A stretch of DNA of 21,447 nt from an uncultured Eubacteriales bacterium. GTDB lineage: Bacteria > Bacillota > Clostridia > Christensenellales > Borkfalkiaceae. The stretch spans positions 1-21,447 of the forward strand of contig CATYEP010000012.1 of NCBI GenBank assembly GCA_958405585.1, read 5' to 3'. Of the stretch, positions 13,461 through 20,649 are shown in pieces. A program made the position numbers and the translations under genes. Under the pieces are notes generated by a model. That model saw only the letters and a list, made by a program, of their open reading frames with translations. It searched no databases and was not told the origin of the DNA. Position 1 is the first letter of the stretch; each line of letters begins with the position of its first letter.

Positions 13461-13838
13461 GAGTATTTTTTATTTTCATCTTCACCATAATCGACAAATG
13501 TAGAATAATTTCGATAAAAAATGCAGCGCACGCAATAGCATCCTATGCTCTCGTGCGGCAAACGGTGACGATCCCTTTGCAAAAAATTTCTGTCTGACAA
13601 AAAAAACGGCAATCGCCTGTCAGAAGCGGGCGGCAATAATCCTCGTTAAAATTGCACGACTAAGCCGCTCGACGGCATCGCACGTGAAAGTCGGCAGACA
13701 AAGCCGCCCGACGGCATCGCACGTGAAAGTCGGCAGATAAAACTGCCTGACAAAATCGCCTGGCGAAAGTTATTGAAAAAAACGTAAAGAAAGACAGTGC
13801 GGGCAAAAGCGACTCACAACAAGCGGAAAAAGGGCAAA
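13461..13838. other. Intergenic stretch with degenerate repeats, no supported gene
   Basis: Between the lipoprotein promoter and the terminator of the SPFH operon. It contains an imperfect hairpin (arms near 13528-13541 and 13545-13556), a TCTGACA/TGTCAGA inverted pair (13593-13599 and 13618-13624) and the 39-bp repeat. The only open frames are short, repeat-driven and without ribosome binding sites. Confidence 0.5.
13662..13739. repeat. 39-bp direct tandem repeat, two near-identical copies
   Basis: Copy one (13662-13700) and copy two (13701-13739) each begin AAGCCGC, contain GACGGCATCGCACGTGAAAG and end GTCGGCAGAYA. They differ at two positions only. A much decayed third copy seems to follow (AAACTGCCTGACAAAATCGC, from 13740). 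The inner CACGTG is a palindrome. Confidence 0.9.
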
Positions 13839-13871
13839 AAAATACTTTCCGCAACCTGCGGAAAGTATTTT
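13839..13871 (-). terminator. Rho-independent terminator of the SPFH operon
   Basis: A perfect 15-bp stem (13839-13853 with 13857-13871) has a 3-base loop. On the minus strand it is followed by a run of seven T residues. It ends 6 bases past the stop of the last operon gene. Confidence 0.93.
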
Positions 13872-13877
13872 GAAAAG

Positions 13878-14324
13878 CTATTGTTGGTCGTCGGATTTAT
13901 TTTTTTCTTCTTCGGCCTTGCGCTGGTAGTAATTTTTATAACCGACTTTGTGGTTGTCGCCTTCGTCCCATTTTTTGCCGCCCGTGAAGAGTATACTCAG
14001 AACGAGCACGGCCGCCGCGACGACGAGAATGATAGGCAGGACGAGATTATCGGGCAGGGCGAGTGCGGAGACGAGGCATAAAACGGCGACGATGAGGAGG
14101 ATCGCGCTCAGCAAAAGCTGTAACTTTTTGAGGGCAACGGAATTTTTGGTAAAGAGCGCATTGAGAAGCAGGGCGAGGCCGCTGGCTCCCGAGAAGATCA
14201 GGCCTGCCCAGGCGAGATTAAAGCCGCCGAACTGATCGGGCATGAGTTCAGATAAAAGAAACAGGATCGCCGCCGCCAGAAAAGAGATCCCGACGATCAG
14301 GCGGGGCAGAATTTTTTTGCTCAT
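13878..14324 (-). CDS. Small four-TM membrane protein in the SPFH operon
   Basis: The 148-residue product has four hydrophobic helices (roughly 8-26, 36-57, 68-88 and 94-113), followed by a charged cytoplasm-like tail of about 35 residues ending in EEEKNKSDDQQ. I do not recognise the family and see no catalytic motif. AAGGAG lies 7 nt upstream of the ATG. It follows the preceding gene by 21 bases and is directly before the operon terminator, so it is co-transcribed with the YdjI-like SPFH gene and the one-TM protein. A role as membrane partner of the SPFH protein is inference from position only. Confidence 0.8.
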   Translation of the reverse strand: MSKKILPRLIVGISFLAAAILFLLSELMPDQFGGFNLAWAGLIFSGASGLALLLNALFTKNSVALKKLQLLLSAILLIVAVLCLVSALALPDNLVLPIILVVAAAVLVLSILFTGGKKWDEGDNHKVGYKNYYQRKAEEEKNKSDDQQ

Positions 14325-14345
14325 AAATTTTCTCCTTTTGCGCGT

Positions 14346-14768
14346 TCAGCGCAGAATCACATTGCAGGAAACGGCGCAGACCGTATCCCCCTGTGCAAGC
14401 ACGAGCGTATCGCCGTGCGCATAATCGCGCACATATCCGCCCGCACGCAGTTTAAAAGACTGTGTTGCGTCGCTTGCCGCAAGCGCCGTATATTTTCCGG
14501 GCAGAAGTTCGCCTTTTTTGTCTGCGGTGTACGTTTTCCCCTGTTCGAGAAGGAAGTCCCCTTCCGCAAGCGTGACGTTCGCGGTACCGTCTTTTGTGAC
14601 CGCATCGTCACGGGAATAGCGTACCCCGTCTACGATTTTTACGCGGTCGGCATAGTCGCTTCCGCGTTTTTTATAGTTTGAAAATTGGACGGCAACCGCG
14701 ATCAGACCGATCAAAAGGATCGCCGCCGCGATCGCAAGAACTAAGATAATGATCTGTTCCGTCGTCAT
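14346..14768 (-). CDS. Single-TM protein with small beta-rich domain, SPFH operon
   Basis: The 140-residue product has one N-terminal membrane segment (about 5-28), then a hydrophilic domain of about 110 residues with many predicted beta strands (GVRYSRDD, GTANVTLAEGDFLLEQG, KYTALAASD, DTLVLAQGDTVCAVS). The segment is followed by NYKKRG, so by the positive-inside rule the domain probably faces the cytoplasm; this is an inference. Two cysteines lie near the end. The family is not recognised. GGGGGA precedes the ATG by about 8 nt. It starts 15 bases after the SPFH gene ends and precedes the four-TM gene by 21 bases. Confidence 0.78.
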   Translation of the reverse strand: MTTEQIIILVLAIAAAILLIGLIAVAVQFSNYKKRGSDYADRVKIVDGVRYSRDDAVTKDGTANVTLAEGDFLLEQGKTYTADKKGELLPGKYTALAASDATQSFKLRAGGYVRDYAHGDTLVLAQGDTVCAVSCNVILR

Positions 14769-14783
14769 GATTTGTATCCCCCG

Positions 14784-15830
14784 TTATCGGATTTTTGTGC
14801 CGCATTCGGGACAGAATTTACCGCTTGCAGGCAGTTTTGCTCCGCATTTCGGGCATACGTCATCCGAAGCGGTCGGTTTGCCGCATTCGGGGCAGAATTT
14901 CGCGTTCGGCGAAAGCTGTGCTCCGCAATGAATGCAGTGGCGTCCGCCTTGCTGCGCCGCAGGCGCCGCCTGCTGCGGCTGATTCATGCCGCGGCTCATG
15001 TTCGCAAACATCTGACCCATGCCGAGCCCCATGCCCATGCCGATGCCAGCACCCATCGTGCCGCCCGCCGAGCCCGGATTTTTTGCCGCTTCTTTCAGCG
15101 CGTCCGCCTGCGCAAGCTGCGTATACACGTCGATATTCTTGCGCATCATGCCAAGCCGTGTGCTTTCGTCCAGCGCCTTTTCCAGTTCCGGCGGCAGAGA
15201 AAAACTTTCAAAGTTGAAGCCGGAAAGCTCCATTCCCATCCCTTCAAAACGCGGCGCAAGCGATTTGCGTACCGCCGCGCTCAGTTCCATTAGGTTCCCC
15301 GCCATGTCCAGTACGGGTATGCCGCTCTCCCCGATCGCGTCCGAAATTCCCATCACCAGCATGCTGCGGATATAATCGGAAATGTCCCGCGTCGAATAGG
15401 AGGAAAGCGTCCCCGACAGCTCTTTCATGAATATAAATGCGTCCTTGACTCGGAAAGCATACGTCCCGAATCCGCGCACGCGCACCGCACCGTAATCTTT
15501 GTCACGGATCATGATCGGCGAGGATGTACCCCACTTCTGATTCGTGAATTGGTGCGTATTCACAAAATATACGTCCGATTTGAACGGCTTTTCAAATCCG
15601 TATTTCCACGATAAAAGTTTTGTCAGGACAGGTATGCTGTCCGTGTCCAGTTTGTAATATCCCGGCAAAAATACGTCCGCCATCCTGCCTTTGTCACAAA
15701 ATATCGCAACCTGACTCTCCCGTACGTTCAGCACCGATCCGCGGTTGATCGTGTTTCCCGCCAGATCTACTTTATGTACAATGGTGTCAGAATTCGTCTC
15801 CGTCCATTCGATTACTTTTAAAAGTCCCAT
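14784..15830 (-). CDS. YdjI-like SPFH protein with C-terminal double zinc ribbon
   Basis: This matches the family often labelled virion core protein-like or stomatin/prohibitin with Zn ribbon (COG4260), which includes Bacillus subtilis YdjI, a membrane-stress protein reported to work with the PspA system. The 348-residue product starts MGLLKVIEWTE, typical of the family, with an SPFH domain (about 30-225). A short helical stretch (226-250) follows, then a Gly/Met-rich linker (253-275), a Gln/Ala stretch, and two zinc ribbons with Cys pairs at 299/302 and 313/316, then 326/329 and 340/343. No transmembrane helix is seen. AAGG-type Shine-Dalgarno sequences lie before the ATG. It heads a three-gene operon with two small membrane proteins; no pspA homologue is in the window. 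A membrane-surface scaffold role is inferred. Confidence 0.92.
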   Translation of the reverse strand: MGLLKVIEWTETNSDTIVHKVDLAGNTINRGSVLNVRESQVAIFCDKGRMADVFLPGYYKLDTDSIPVLTKLLSWKYGFEKPFKSDVYFVNTHQFTNQKWGTSSPIMIRDKDYGAVRVRGFGTYAFRVKDAFIFMKELSGTLSSYSTRDISDYIRSMLVMGISDAIGESGIPVLDMAGNLMELSAAVRKSLAPRFEGMGMELSGFNFESFSLPPELEKALDESTRLGMMRKNIDVYTQLAQADALKEAAKNPGSAGGTMGAGIGMGMGLGMGQMFANMSRGMNQPQQAAPAAQQGGRHCIHCGAQLSPNAKFCPECGKPTASDDVCPKCGAKLPASGKFCPECGTKIR

Positions 15831-15866
15831 TTTTTCCTTACCTTCCTTTCAGACTTTGTCTCTTAA

Positions 15867-15895
15867 ATTATACCATATTTGTGCCCGGATGTCAA
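15867..15895 (-). promoter_or_regulatory. Consensus promoter of the SPFH operon
   Basis: On the minus strand: perfect TTGACA (15890-15895), 17-bp spacer, perfect TATAAT (15867-15872) with TGG just before it. Predicted start is near 15860, giving a leader of about 30 nt. Such a strong basal promoter would argue against purely stress-induced expression unless a repressor acts here. Confidence 0.93.
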
Positions 15896-16014
15896 TGAAC
15901 TTTTAAAAATCAGCGAATCGTTTCCCTTCGTCTGCTTCGGAAGCGCCGCGGTTTGCTCTGCACGTTTCAAACGAGATCCGGACAAGGAGGAAGACAATAT
16001 AATTTTGCGTACCG

Positions 16015-16043
16015 TTGACAAAATTGCAAATTTTTATTATACT
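16015..16043 (+). promoter_or_regulatory. Promoter of the winged-helix/zinc-ribbon membrane protein gene
   Basis: Perfect TTGACA (16015-16020), 17-bp spacer, TATACT (16038-16043). Predicted start near 16050, leader about 45 nt. It is divergent from the SPFH operon promoter about 120 bp away. Confidence 0.85.
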
Positions 16044-16094
16044 GGAAACAATCGGAAATAGCGGCAGCGTTATGTTTCCGAAAAGGAGAGAAGT

Positions 16095-16586
16095 ATGCAG
16101 CCTATTTTTGCAACGGTGAGAAAAGCATTTATTCTGGCGATGATTTTGACATTTTTGTTCCCTGTCGGGGGCGTATTGCTTGGCGTGGGCTTGGGGATCG
16201 CCCAGCCTGCCATGTGGGCGATCGGGATCGCCTGCCTTGCCTGCGCCTTTTACGGATGCCCGATCGGTTGGGTCGCCTACGGCGGAAAGAAAGAATACGT
16301 CCGCATCGTGGACGCCATCGAAAAGGAACATCTGTATACCGTTCCCGAACTGGCCGCCCAGCTTGGTATGTCGGAAAAAGAAGTGAGAAATAAGATCGAC
16401 GTATTGTTTAAAAAACAGTACATAACGGGTTATCGGCGCGAAGCGGACAGAATCGCCCTCAACGAAAACAAGGCGCTCGGAGAGCGCGAATTTACCCGCG
16501 AATGCCCTGCCTGCGGTGCAAAAGTCACCTTCCGCGGCACGGAAACGGTTTGCCCGTATTGCGGCACGCGCATTTCTCGCGAATAA
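16095..16586 (+). CDS. Two-TM membrane protein with winged-helix-like and zinc-ribbon domains
   Basis: The 163-residue product has two hydrophobic helices (about 11-34 and 40-63). A helical domain follows (about 67-113) whose YTVPELAAQLGMSEKEVRNKI stretch reads like a winged-helix or PCI-type helix-turn-helix, and then a C-terminal zinc ribbon with Cys 137/140 and 153/156. There is no catalytic motif. It is reminiscent of clostridial proteins annotated as PCI or winged-helix membrane proteins; I cannot name the family more exactly. AAAAGGAGAG lies upstream of the ATG, with GGAG 6 nt away. The gene is transcribed divergently from the SPFH/double zinc-ribbon operon. The shared zinc-ribbon ending and shared intergenic region suggest related function. 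A membrane-tethered regulator is one possibility. Confidence 0.82.
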   Translation: MQPIFATVRKAFILAMILTFLFPVGGVLLGVGLGIAQPAMWAIGIACLACAFYGCPIGWVAYGGKKEYVRIVDAIEKEHLYTVPELAAQLGMSEKEVRNKIDVLFKKQYITGYRREADRIALNENKALGEREFTRECPACGAKVTFRGTETVCPYCGTRISRE

Positions 16587-16988
16587 GCTGAATTTTATCC
16601 GCGTTTCGGACGCAAAAACGTTCCTTTGCACAAAGAATGCGGATCAGCCTCGCTGACCCGCAGGAAAAGAAAAATCAAAAACCGAGCGCAGATTTACCGC
16701 GTTGCAGTCGCAAAGACGTTGAAAAATAAAAGCCGTCGCATGCAAATTCTTTTGCATGCGACGGCTTTTTTGTCCGAAAAAAACAGGAGGTATCACTGAA
16801 AATATTACAAAATCCCGTTTAAAAGACGTATTGTACAAGAGCTGTATGAGTCAAAACGGTCTGTGCATTTAATTTGAGATCGGTTTATGGTAGCGCTAAG
16901 GCATTAATTCGATATGACGGCAAAATAAGACGGCTTTACGAAAACGCGAAAAAGGAAAAGATTAAAAAGGAAATTTGAAGAATACAAT
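16587..16988. other. Intergenic stretch between convergent genes
   Basis: It holds an imperfect hairpin (16639-16661, one A-C mismatch) and the strong bidirectional terminator at 16728-16771. An AGGAGG-type sequence at about 16782-16788 has no start codon at suitable spacing and no open frame behind it. No supported gene. Confidence 0.55.
16728..16771. terminator. Strong bidirectional terminator between convergent genes
   Basis: A perfect 19-bp stem (16728-16746 with 16751-16769) around a 4-base TTCT loop, with T residues at 16766-16771 on the plus strand and a T-rich run on the minus strand. It is about 140 bases past the zinc-ribbon gene and about 220 bases past the aldehyde dehydrogenase stop, and no other terminator is visible for either. 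Confidence 0.93.
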
Positions 16989-18353
16989 TCAACCCAGATA
17001 GCGCCGCAGAGAGCGCTTCTTTTTTTCGGTATACGGGGCATAGCGCAGGGAAAGTTCGGCTTTTCCCTTTTTGAGAATGCTTTTGACATGAGAAAAAGCG
17101 AGAAATCCGCGTTCGCCGTGGTATGCGCCCATGCCGCTTTCGCCGACGCCGCCGAATCCCATATACGGCGTCGCAAGATGAAGGATCGTATCGTTGACGC
17201 ATCCGCCGCCGAAAGAAATTTCAGTCAGCGCACGGGTTTCGTTGCGTTTTCCGAAATAATACAGAGCGAGAGGCGTGGGATTTTTTGCAATCATCTCCTT
17301 TGCTCCGTCAAAATCGGAAAAAGTCAGCACGGGGAATACGGGCCCGAAGATTTCTTCCTGCATGGCAGGATCGGAAAAAGAAGCGTTGTCCAGGATCGTC
17401 GGCTGGATCTTGCGCGTTTCGCTGTCAAAATCCCCGCCGAAAATAACTTTTTCGGGCGTGATCAGTCCCTTGACCCTTTCAAAGTGCTTCGCGTTGATAA
17501 TGTGCGGATAATTCGTATTTTCCAGCGCGTTTTCGCCGCTCTGCCGAACAAATTCTTCTTTCAGAAGTTCTAAAAACGCCGCTTTGATCTTTTCGTGGAC
17601 AAGCAGATAATCGGGTGCTACGCAGGTCTGTCCCGCATTCAGAAGTTTTCCGAATACAATGCGCCGCGCCGCCCGCGGAAGATCCGCGTCGATATCGACG
17701 ATACAGGGACTTTTTCCGCCCAGTTCTAATACCGCGGGCGTAAGAGTGCGCGCCGCTTTTTCCGCTACCAAAGTCCCCGTCAGCTTTCCGCCCGTGAAAA
17801 AAATCATATCGTATTTTTGTTCCAATAGCGCCGTGTTTTCTGCCCTGCCCCCCGTTACTACCGTAACGTATTCGGGCGCAAAAGTCTCGGCGATCATTTT
17901 TTTGATCAGTTCGGCTGTCGACGGCGCATAGGCACTCGGCTTCACGATCGCACAATTTCCCGCCGCAATACTGTCCGCTAACGGGCAAAGCGTCAGCTGA
18001 AACGGGTAATTCCACGGACTCATGATCAGCGTGCATCCGTACGGCGACGCCAAAGTAAAACACTTCGCAGGAAATTGCGAAAGCGTGCTTTTCACTCTCT
18101 GCGGTTTCGTAAAACGATGTAAATTTTTCAGTAAATAACCGATCTCTTCGTGTACGATCCCAAGCTCCGCCATCACTGTTTCACTTTCGCTCTTTCCCAG
18201 ATCTTCATACAGAGCCTGAATGATTTCGCTTCTCTTTGCTTTGATCGCGTCCCGCAAAGCTTCCAATGCCGCTTTCCGATACGAAACGTCCAGCGTTTTC
18301 CCCGTAGCAAAAAATGCGCGCTGATGCGCGACTGCCTTTTTTATATCTTCCAT
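16989..18353 (-). CDS. Aldehyde dehydrogenase, class-3 type (NAD(P)-dependent)
   Basis: The 454-residue product matches the shorter class-3 branch of the aldehyde dehydrogenase superfamily (the YwdH/ALDH3 group), which oxidises fatty or aromatic aldehydes to acids with NAD(P)+. Catalytic residues are all present: Asn115 in SPWNYPFQ, the general base Glu210 in LELGGKSP, and the nucleophile Cys244 in NAGQTCVAPDY. The coenzyme loop reads FTGG (186-189) where FTGS is commoner. EEIFGPVFPVLTF and the C-terminal GESGMGAYHGERGFLAFSH complete the family pattern. A basic tail ends the protein. AGGAG lies upstream of the ATG. It is a single-gene unit facing a long gene-poor region. The true substrate is unknown. 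Confidence 0.95.
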   Translation of the reverse strand: MEDIKKAVAHQRAFFATGKTLDVSYRKAALEALRDAIKAKRSEIIQALYEDLGKSESETVMAELGIVHEEIGYLLKNLHRFTKPQRVKSTLSQFPAKCFTLASPYGCTLIMSPWNYPFQLTLCPLADSIAAGNCAIVKPSAYAPSTAELIKKMIAETFAPEYVTVVTGGRAENTALLEQKYDMIFFTGGKLTGTLVAEKAARTLTPAVLELGGKSPCIVDIDADLPRAARRIVFGKLLNAGQTCVAPDYLLVHEKIKAAFLELLKEEFVRQSGENALENTNYPHIINAKHFERVKGLITPEKVIFGGDFDSETRKIQPTILDNASFSDPAMQEEIFGPVFPVLTFSDFDGAKEMIAKNPTPLALYYFGKRNETRALTEISFGGGCVNDTILHLATPYMGFGGVGESGMGAYHGERGFLAFSHVKSILKKGKAELSLRYAPYTEKKKRSLRRYLG

Positions 18354-18470
18354 GAATATCGCCTCTCCTTTTTTCGTCCGCTTTCCTTTGAATGCGCCGC
18401 TTTTTTAAAAATATTCCTTATTCATATAGCAATTGTCCGCCCATGAAATCGGTCAGTTTTTTTATCTTCT

Positions 18471-18504
18471 TAATCAATGAAAAATTTTATCTTTCGATTG
18501 ATTA
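18471..18504. repeat. Inverted repeat upstream of the aldehyde dehydrogenase gene
   Basis: TAATCAAT (18471-18478) is the exact reverse complement of ATTGATTA (18497-18504), with an 18-base spacer. It lies about 120 bases upstream of the start codon, where an operator could sit. No T tract follows, and no convincing promoter was identified nearby. Confidence 0.45.
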
Positions 18505-18663
18505 TGTAATTTATTGATATTGTTTCGGTCGATTTTACTTTGTCAGGTTTCTTCAGCTTGCAGCTTTTGCACAGGCTCGAGGATTTTTCGCAATCTCTTT
18601 GAAAATCAGTAAAAAACTTTTTTAGTCAATTCCGAATTTTTTATAAATTGTTGCAAAACTTGG

Positions 18664-18708
18664 TTTAAAGAACACAATTTATCAAAATTTTTGTTTTAAA
18701 GAACACAA
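18664..18708 (+). repeat. Direct repeat TTTAAAGAACACAA, two copies
   Basis: The 14-mer occurs at 18664-18677 and 18695-18708, a 31-bp period or about three helical turns. Such spacing would put two bound proteins on the same face. No gene is visible close downstream. Confidence 0.6.
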
Positions 18709-19173
18709 ATTTGCCGAAATTAAACAAATCTTATTTTTAAGCCCATCCATAAGGCGCGGTTTTTTATTCTCACCTACGCCTTGCAGGGCGGTAAATCTTC
18801 TGCATATAGCATAGGACAATGATGGTAATTTCGCATAATGTTTAAGATAGTATTACATGACGGTAAAATTCTTCGGTTTTTTAAAGTATTTTTTCTCCGC
18901 GGGGAGAGAGATTTAAGTTTTTGGAAAACTTTTGCCCCCTCGATCGTTGGATCATAATGCTTTGCGAGACGATATGATTTTTACCAAATAAAAAGATTTG
19001 CAAGTTTGTAAAAGCTGCAGATTATATAAAAAACTCTCCGCAGAGTAAAAAACTTTTTGACGTAAAACTACTGCTTTTTTTCGTTTTTTCTCCGTATCTT
19101 CGGGCAAGAGTTAAAAGAAAAATTTTACATTTTGCAAATAAAATAGCAAACAATTAACAATCTGTGCCTATAT

Positions 19174-19288
19174 TGTGGATAACTGACTATAAAAAAGTAT
19201 AGCGCAAGGTTTAAAAAATGTCAAGATACGCAATTTGGAGAAAAAAAAGGCGTTTTTCAGGAAAATATAGGCAAAATGCTGTGGATAA
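19174..19288 (-). promoter_or_regulatory. Two perfect DnaA boxes within the gene desert
   Basis: TGTGGATAA, the reverse complement of TTATCCACA, occurs at 19174-19182 and again at 19280-19288 in the same orientation, 106 bp apart, within AT-rich sequence. The 9-mer matches the strongest box in oriC. Confidence 0.65.
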
Positions 19289-19849
19289 GGCAAATACTTC
19301 GCAAAATTCGGTAAAAATGGCTGGTCGAATCATAAAAAACTATCTGCAGGGTGTCATTATGGGTTCGGCAAGACATATTCACGTTTAAAATATTGATTGA
19401 AAACATACCATTAAAATTATTTTTTAAAAATTTATGCTCTTGACATTCCTGGTACGTGCGAATGAAGCAATGCAAAATAAGATTTATTGCCTTATTTTGT
19501 TAGAAATTTTATTTGTAAATAGCAGTAAACTTTTCAAAGACAAGTTGTTTTCCTTTTGCCGTATAAAATTGAAAAAACGCAAAAAATAAAGAAGATACTT
19601 TTATGTCTGTTTTTGAAATAGCTTGAATATAACCTGCTGGTTGCGTATCTATAATATATTTTGCAAAATTTTTCGTACAAAAATTATATTTTATGTAAGT
19701 ATTTTGCTATGAACAGGGAAAATCAGAAAAAAGCTGAAATGCGGCAGAAAAATTGTTTTTCAGGAGGAAACGGTTTTTAGAAGTAGAAAAATGCAAAACA
19801 AAACAAAATATTTTTATTTAGTCTTTAACAAAAATTTTTTGTAAAATAA

Positions 19850-19902
19850 GGGGCGCAAAGAAAAAATTATGGCGCATAAAATTTTTGTTTGCGCCCTATT
19901 TT
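19850..19902 (+). terminator. Long terminator-like hairpin without a gene
   Basis: GGGCGCAAA (19851-19859) pairs with TTTGCGCCC (19888-19896). After a G-G mismatch, five more A-T pairs follow, then an inner TTAT/ATAA stem with a GGCGC loop. TATTTTT follows on the plus strand and the reverse strand also carries a T-rich run. The GC-rich base stands out in otherwise AT-rich DNA. No gene on either strand clearly uses it. Confidence 0.65.
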
Positions 19903-20380
19903 TAAAATGGATTTTGGGTAGAAAATTAAAACCTCTTCTGAAAAATCACCGCGGCCGTCTCGTTGAAGATTCCGTGCATAAATTTGAAAACAACACGATC
20001 CTTTTTGGCGTAAAAATATTCAAATAAGGGAAGCACGGAAAAAATTTTTGCGGGATAGGCTGATATTCGATCAGACTGGGAATATTCAGTTTTAAGAAAA
20101 ATTCGAGAAATGGTGAATAACAACGACATTGTTTATATTTTTTAGCGATGAAAACAGGAGATTAAAAAAAATTAGGTGAGTTTTTTCAAAAATAGTTTTT
20201 GGGCGGACAGTAAGTAATACTTTGAAAAAGTCAGAAACGTTTTTTTGCTGTCGTTGTTTTGGTAAAATAACTTCTATTCAGCGGTTTTTCCCCTTGTATC
20301 ACATTTAGGAAGCAGGGTTTCTTGTCAGGATCTCTTATTCGGTTGATATGATTTTGGTGGCCAATACAGGAAACTCGGAA

Positions 20381-20435
20381 ATAAGTCGAAAACAGGTTGA
20401 AAATAAGTCGAAATTAAGTCAAAATTCAAGCGAAT
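20381..20435. repeat. 11-bp tandem repeat, five degenerate units
   Basis: Contiguous 11-base units: ATAAGTCGAAA (20381-20391), ACAGGTTGAAA, an identical ATAAGTCGAAA (20403-20413), TTAAGTCAAAA and TTCAAGCGAAT (to 20435). The A-rich ends recur every helical turn, so intrinsic bending is plausible. Confidence 0.7.
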
Positions 20436-20649
20436 TGTGTTTGCTTTCGCGTTGCTGCCTCTGAATGGCTTGTTGTGCTATTTGTGCAAAACAAGCCTTT
20501 TTATATGTTCTGAAAATATCGGCTTTGTGTCAGGTGGAAACGGAAGAATTCAGAAATATGATCTTTTATTCCTTGTTGTCGTTATTTCGTCAGATTAAAA
20601 AGTTCGCCTTGCGTCTGGCGGCACTGGTCAGTACCTGCAGGGAAAAGTT

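Larger units (their letters stand above)
18505..20380. other. AT-rich gene desert
   Basis: Almost 1.9 kb of visibly AT-rich sequence, unlike the rest of the window, with no convincing gene on either strand. Open frames of 67-72 codons on the minus strand (19257-19475 and 19926-20129) lack ribosome binding sites and recognisable motifs. Positive content is limited to the direct repeats, the two DnaA boxes and the terminator-like hairpin listed separately, plus a TTTTGCACA match at 18565-18573. It could be eroded genes, an undescribed non-coding locus, or a structural region. Confidence 0.7.

Noticed and set aside
13528..13556. Imperfect hairpin that could be a terminator
   Set aside because: The stem has an internal loop and no T tract follows on either strand, and no gene ends nearby.
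13660..13854. 64-codon minus-strand open frame with a 13-residue repeat
   Set aside because: The peptide repeat only reflects the 39-bp tandem duplication. There is no ribosome binding site and it overlaps the SPFH-operon terminator.
15879..16061. 60-codon plus-strand open frame
   Set aside because: It overlaps the divergent promoters of the SPFH operon and the zinc-ribbon gene, with no motif.
16644..16838. 64-codon minus-strand open frame
   Set aside because: It spans the 19-bp bidirectional terminator stem.
19257..19475. 72-codon minus-strand open frame in the desert
   Set aside because: It covers a DnaA box, has no ribosome binding site and random-looking composition.
19926..20129. 67-codon minus-strand open frame ending near the orphan terminator
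   Set aside because: Its position before a terminator is tempting, but there is no Shine-Dalgarno upstream of the ATG and no family resemblance. It stays a weak candidate only.
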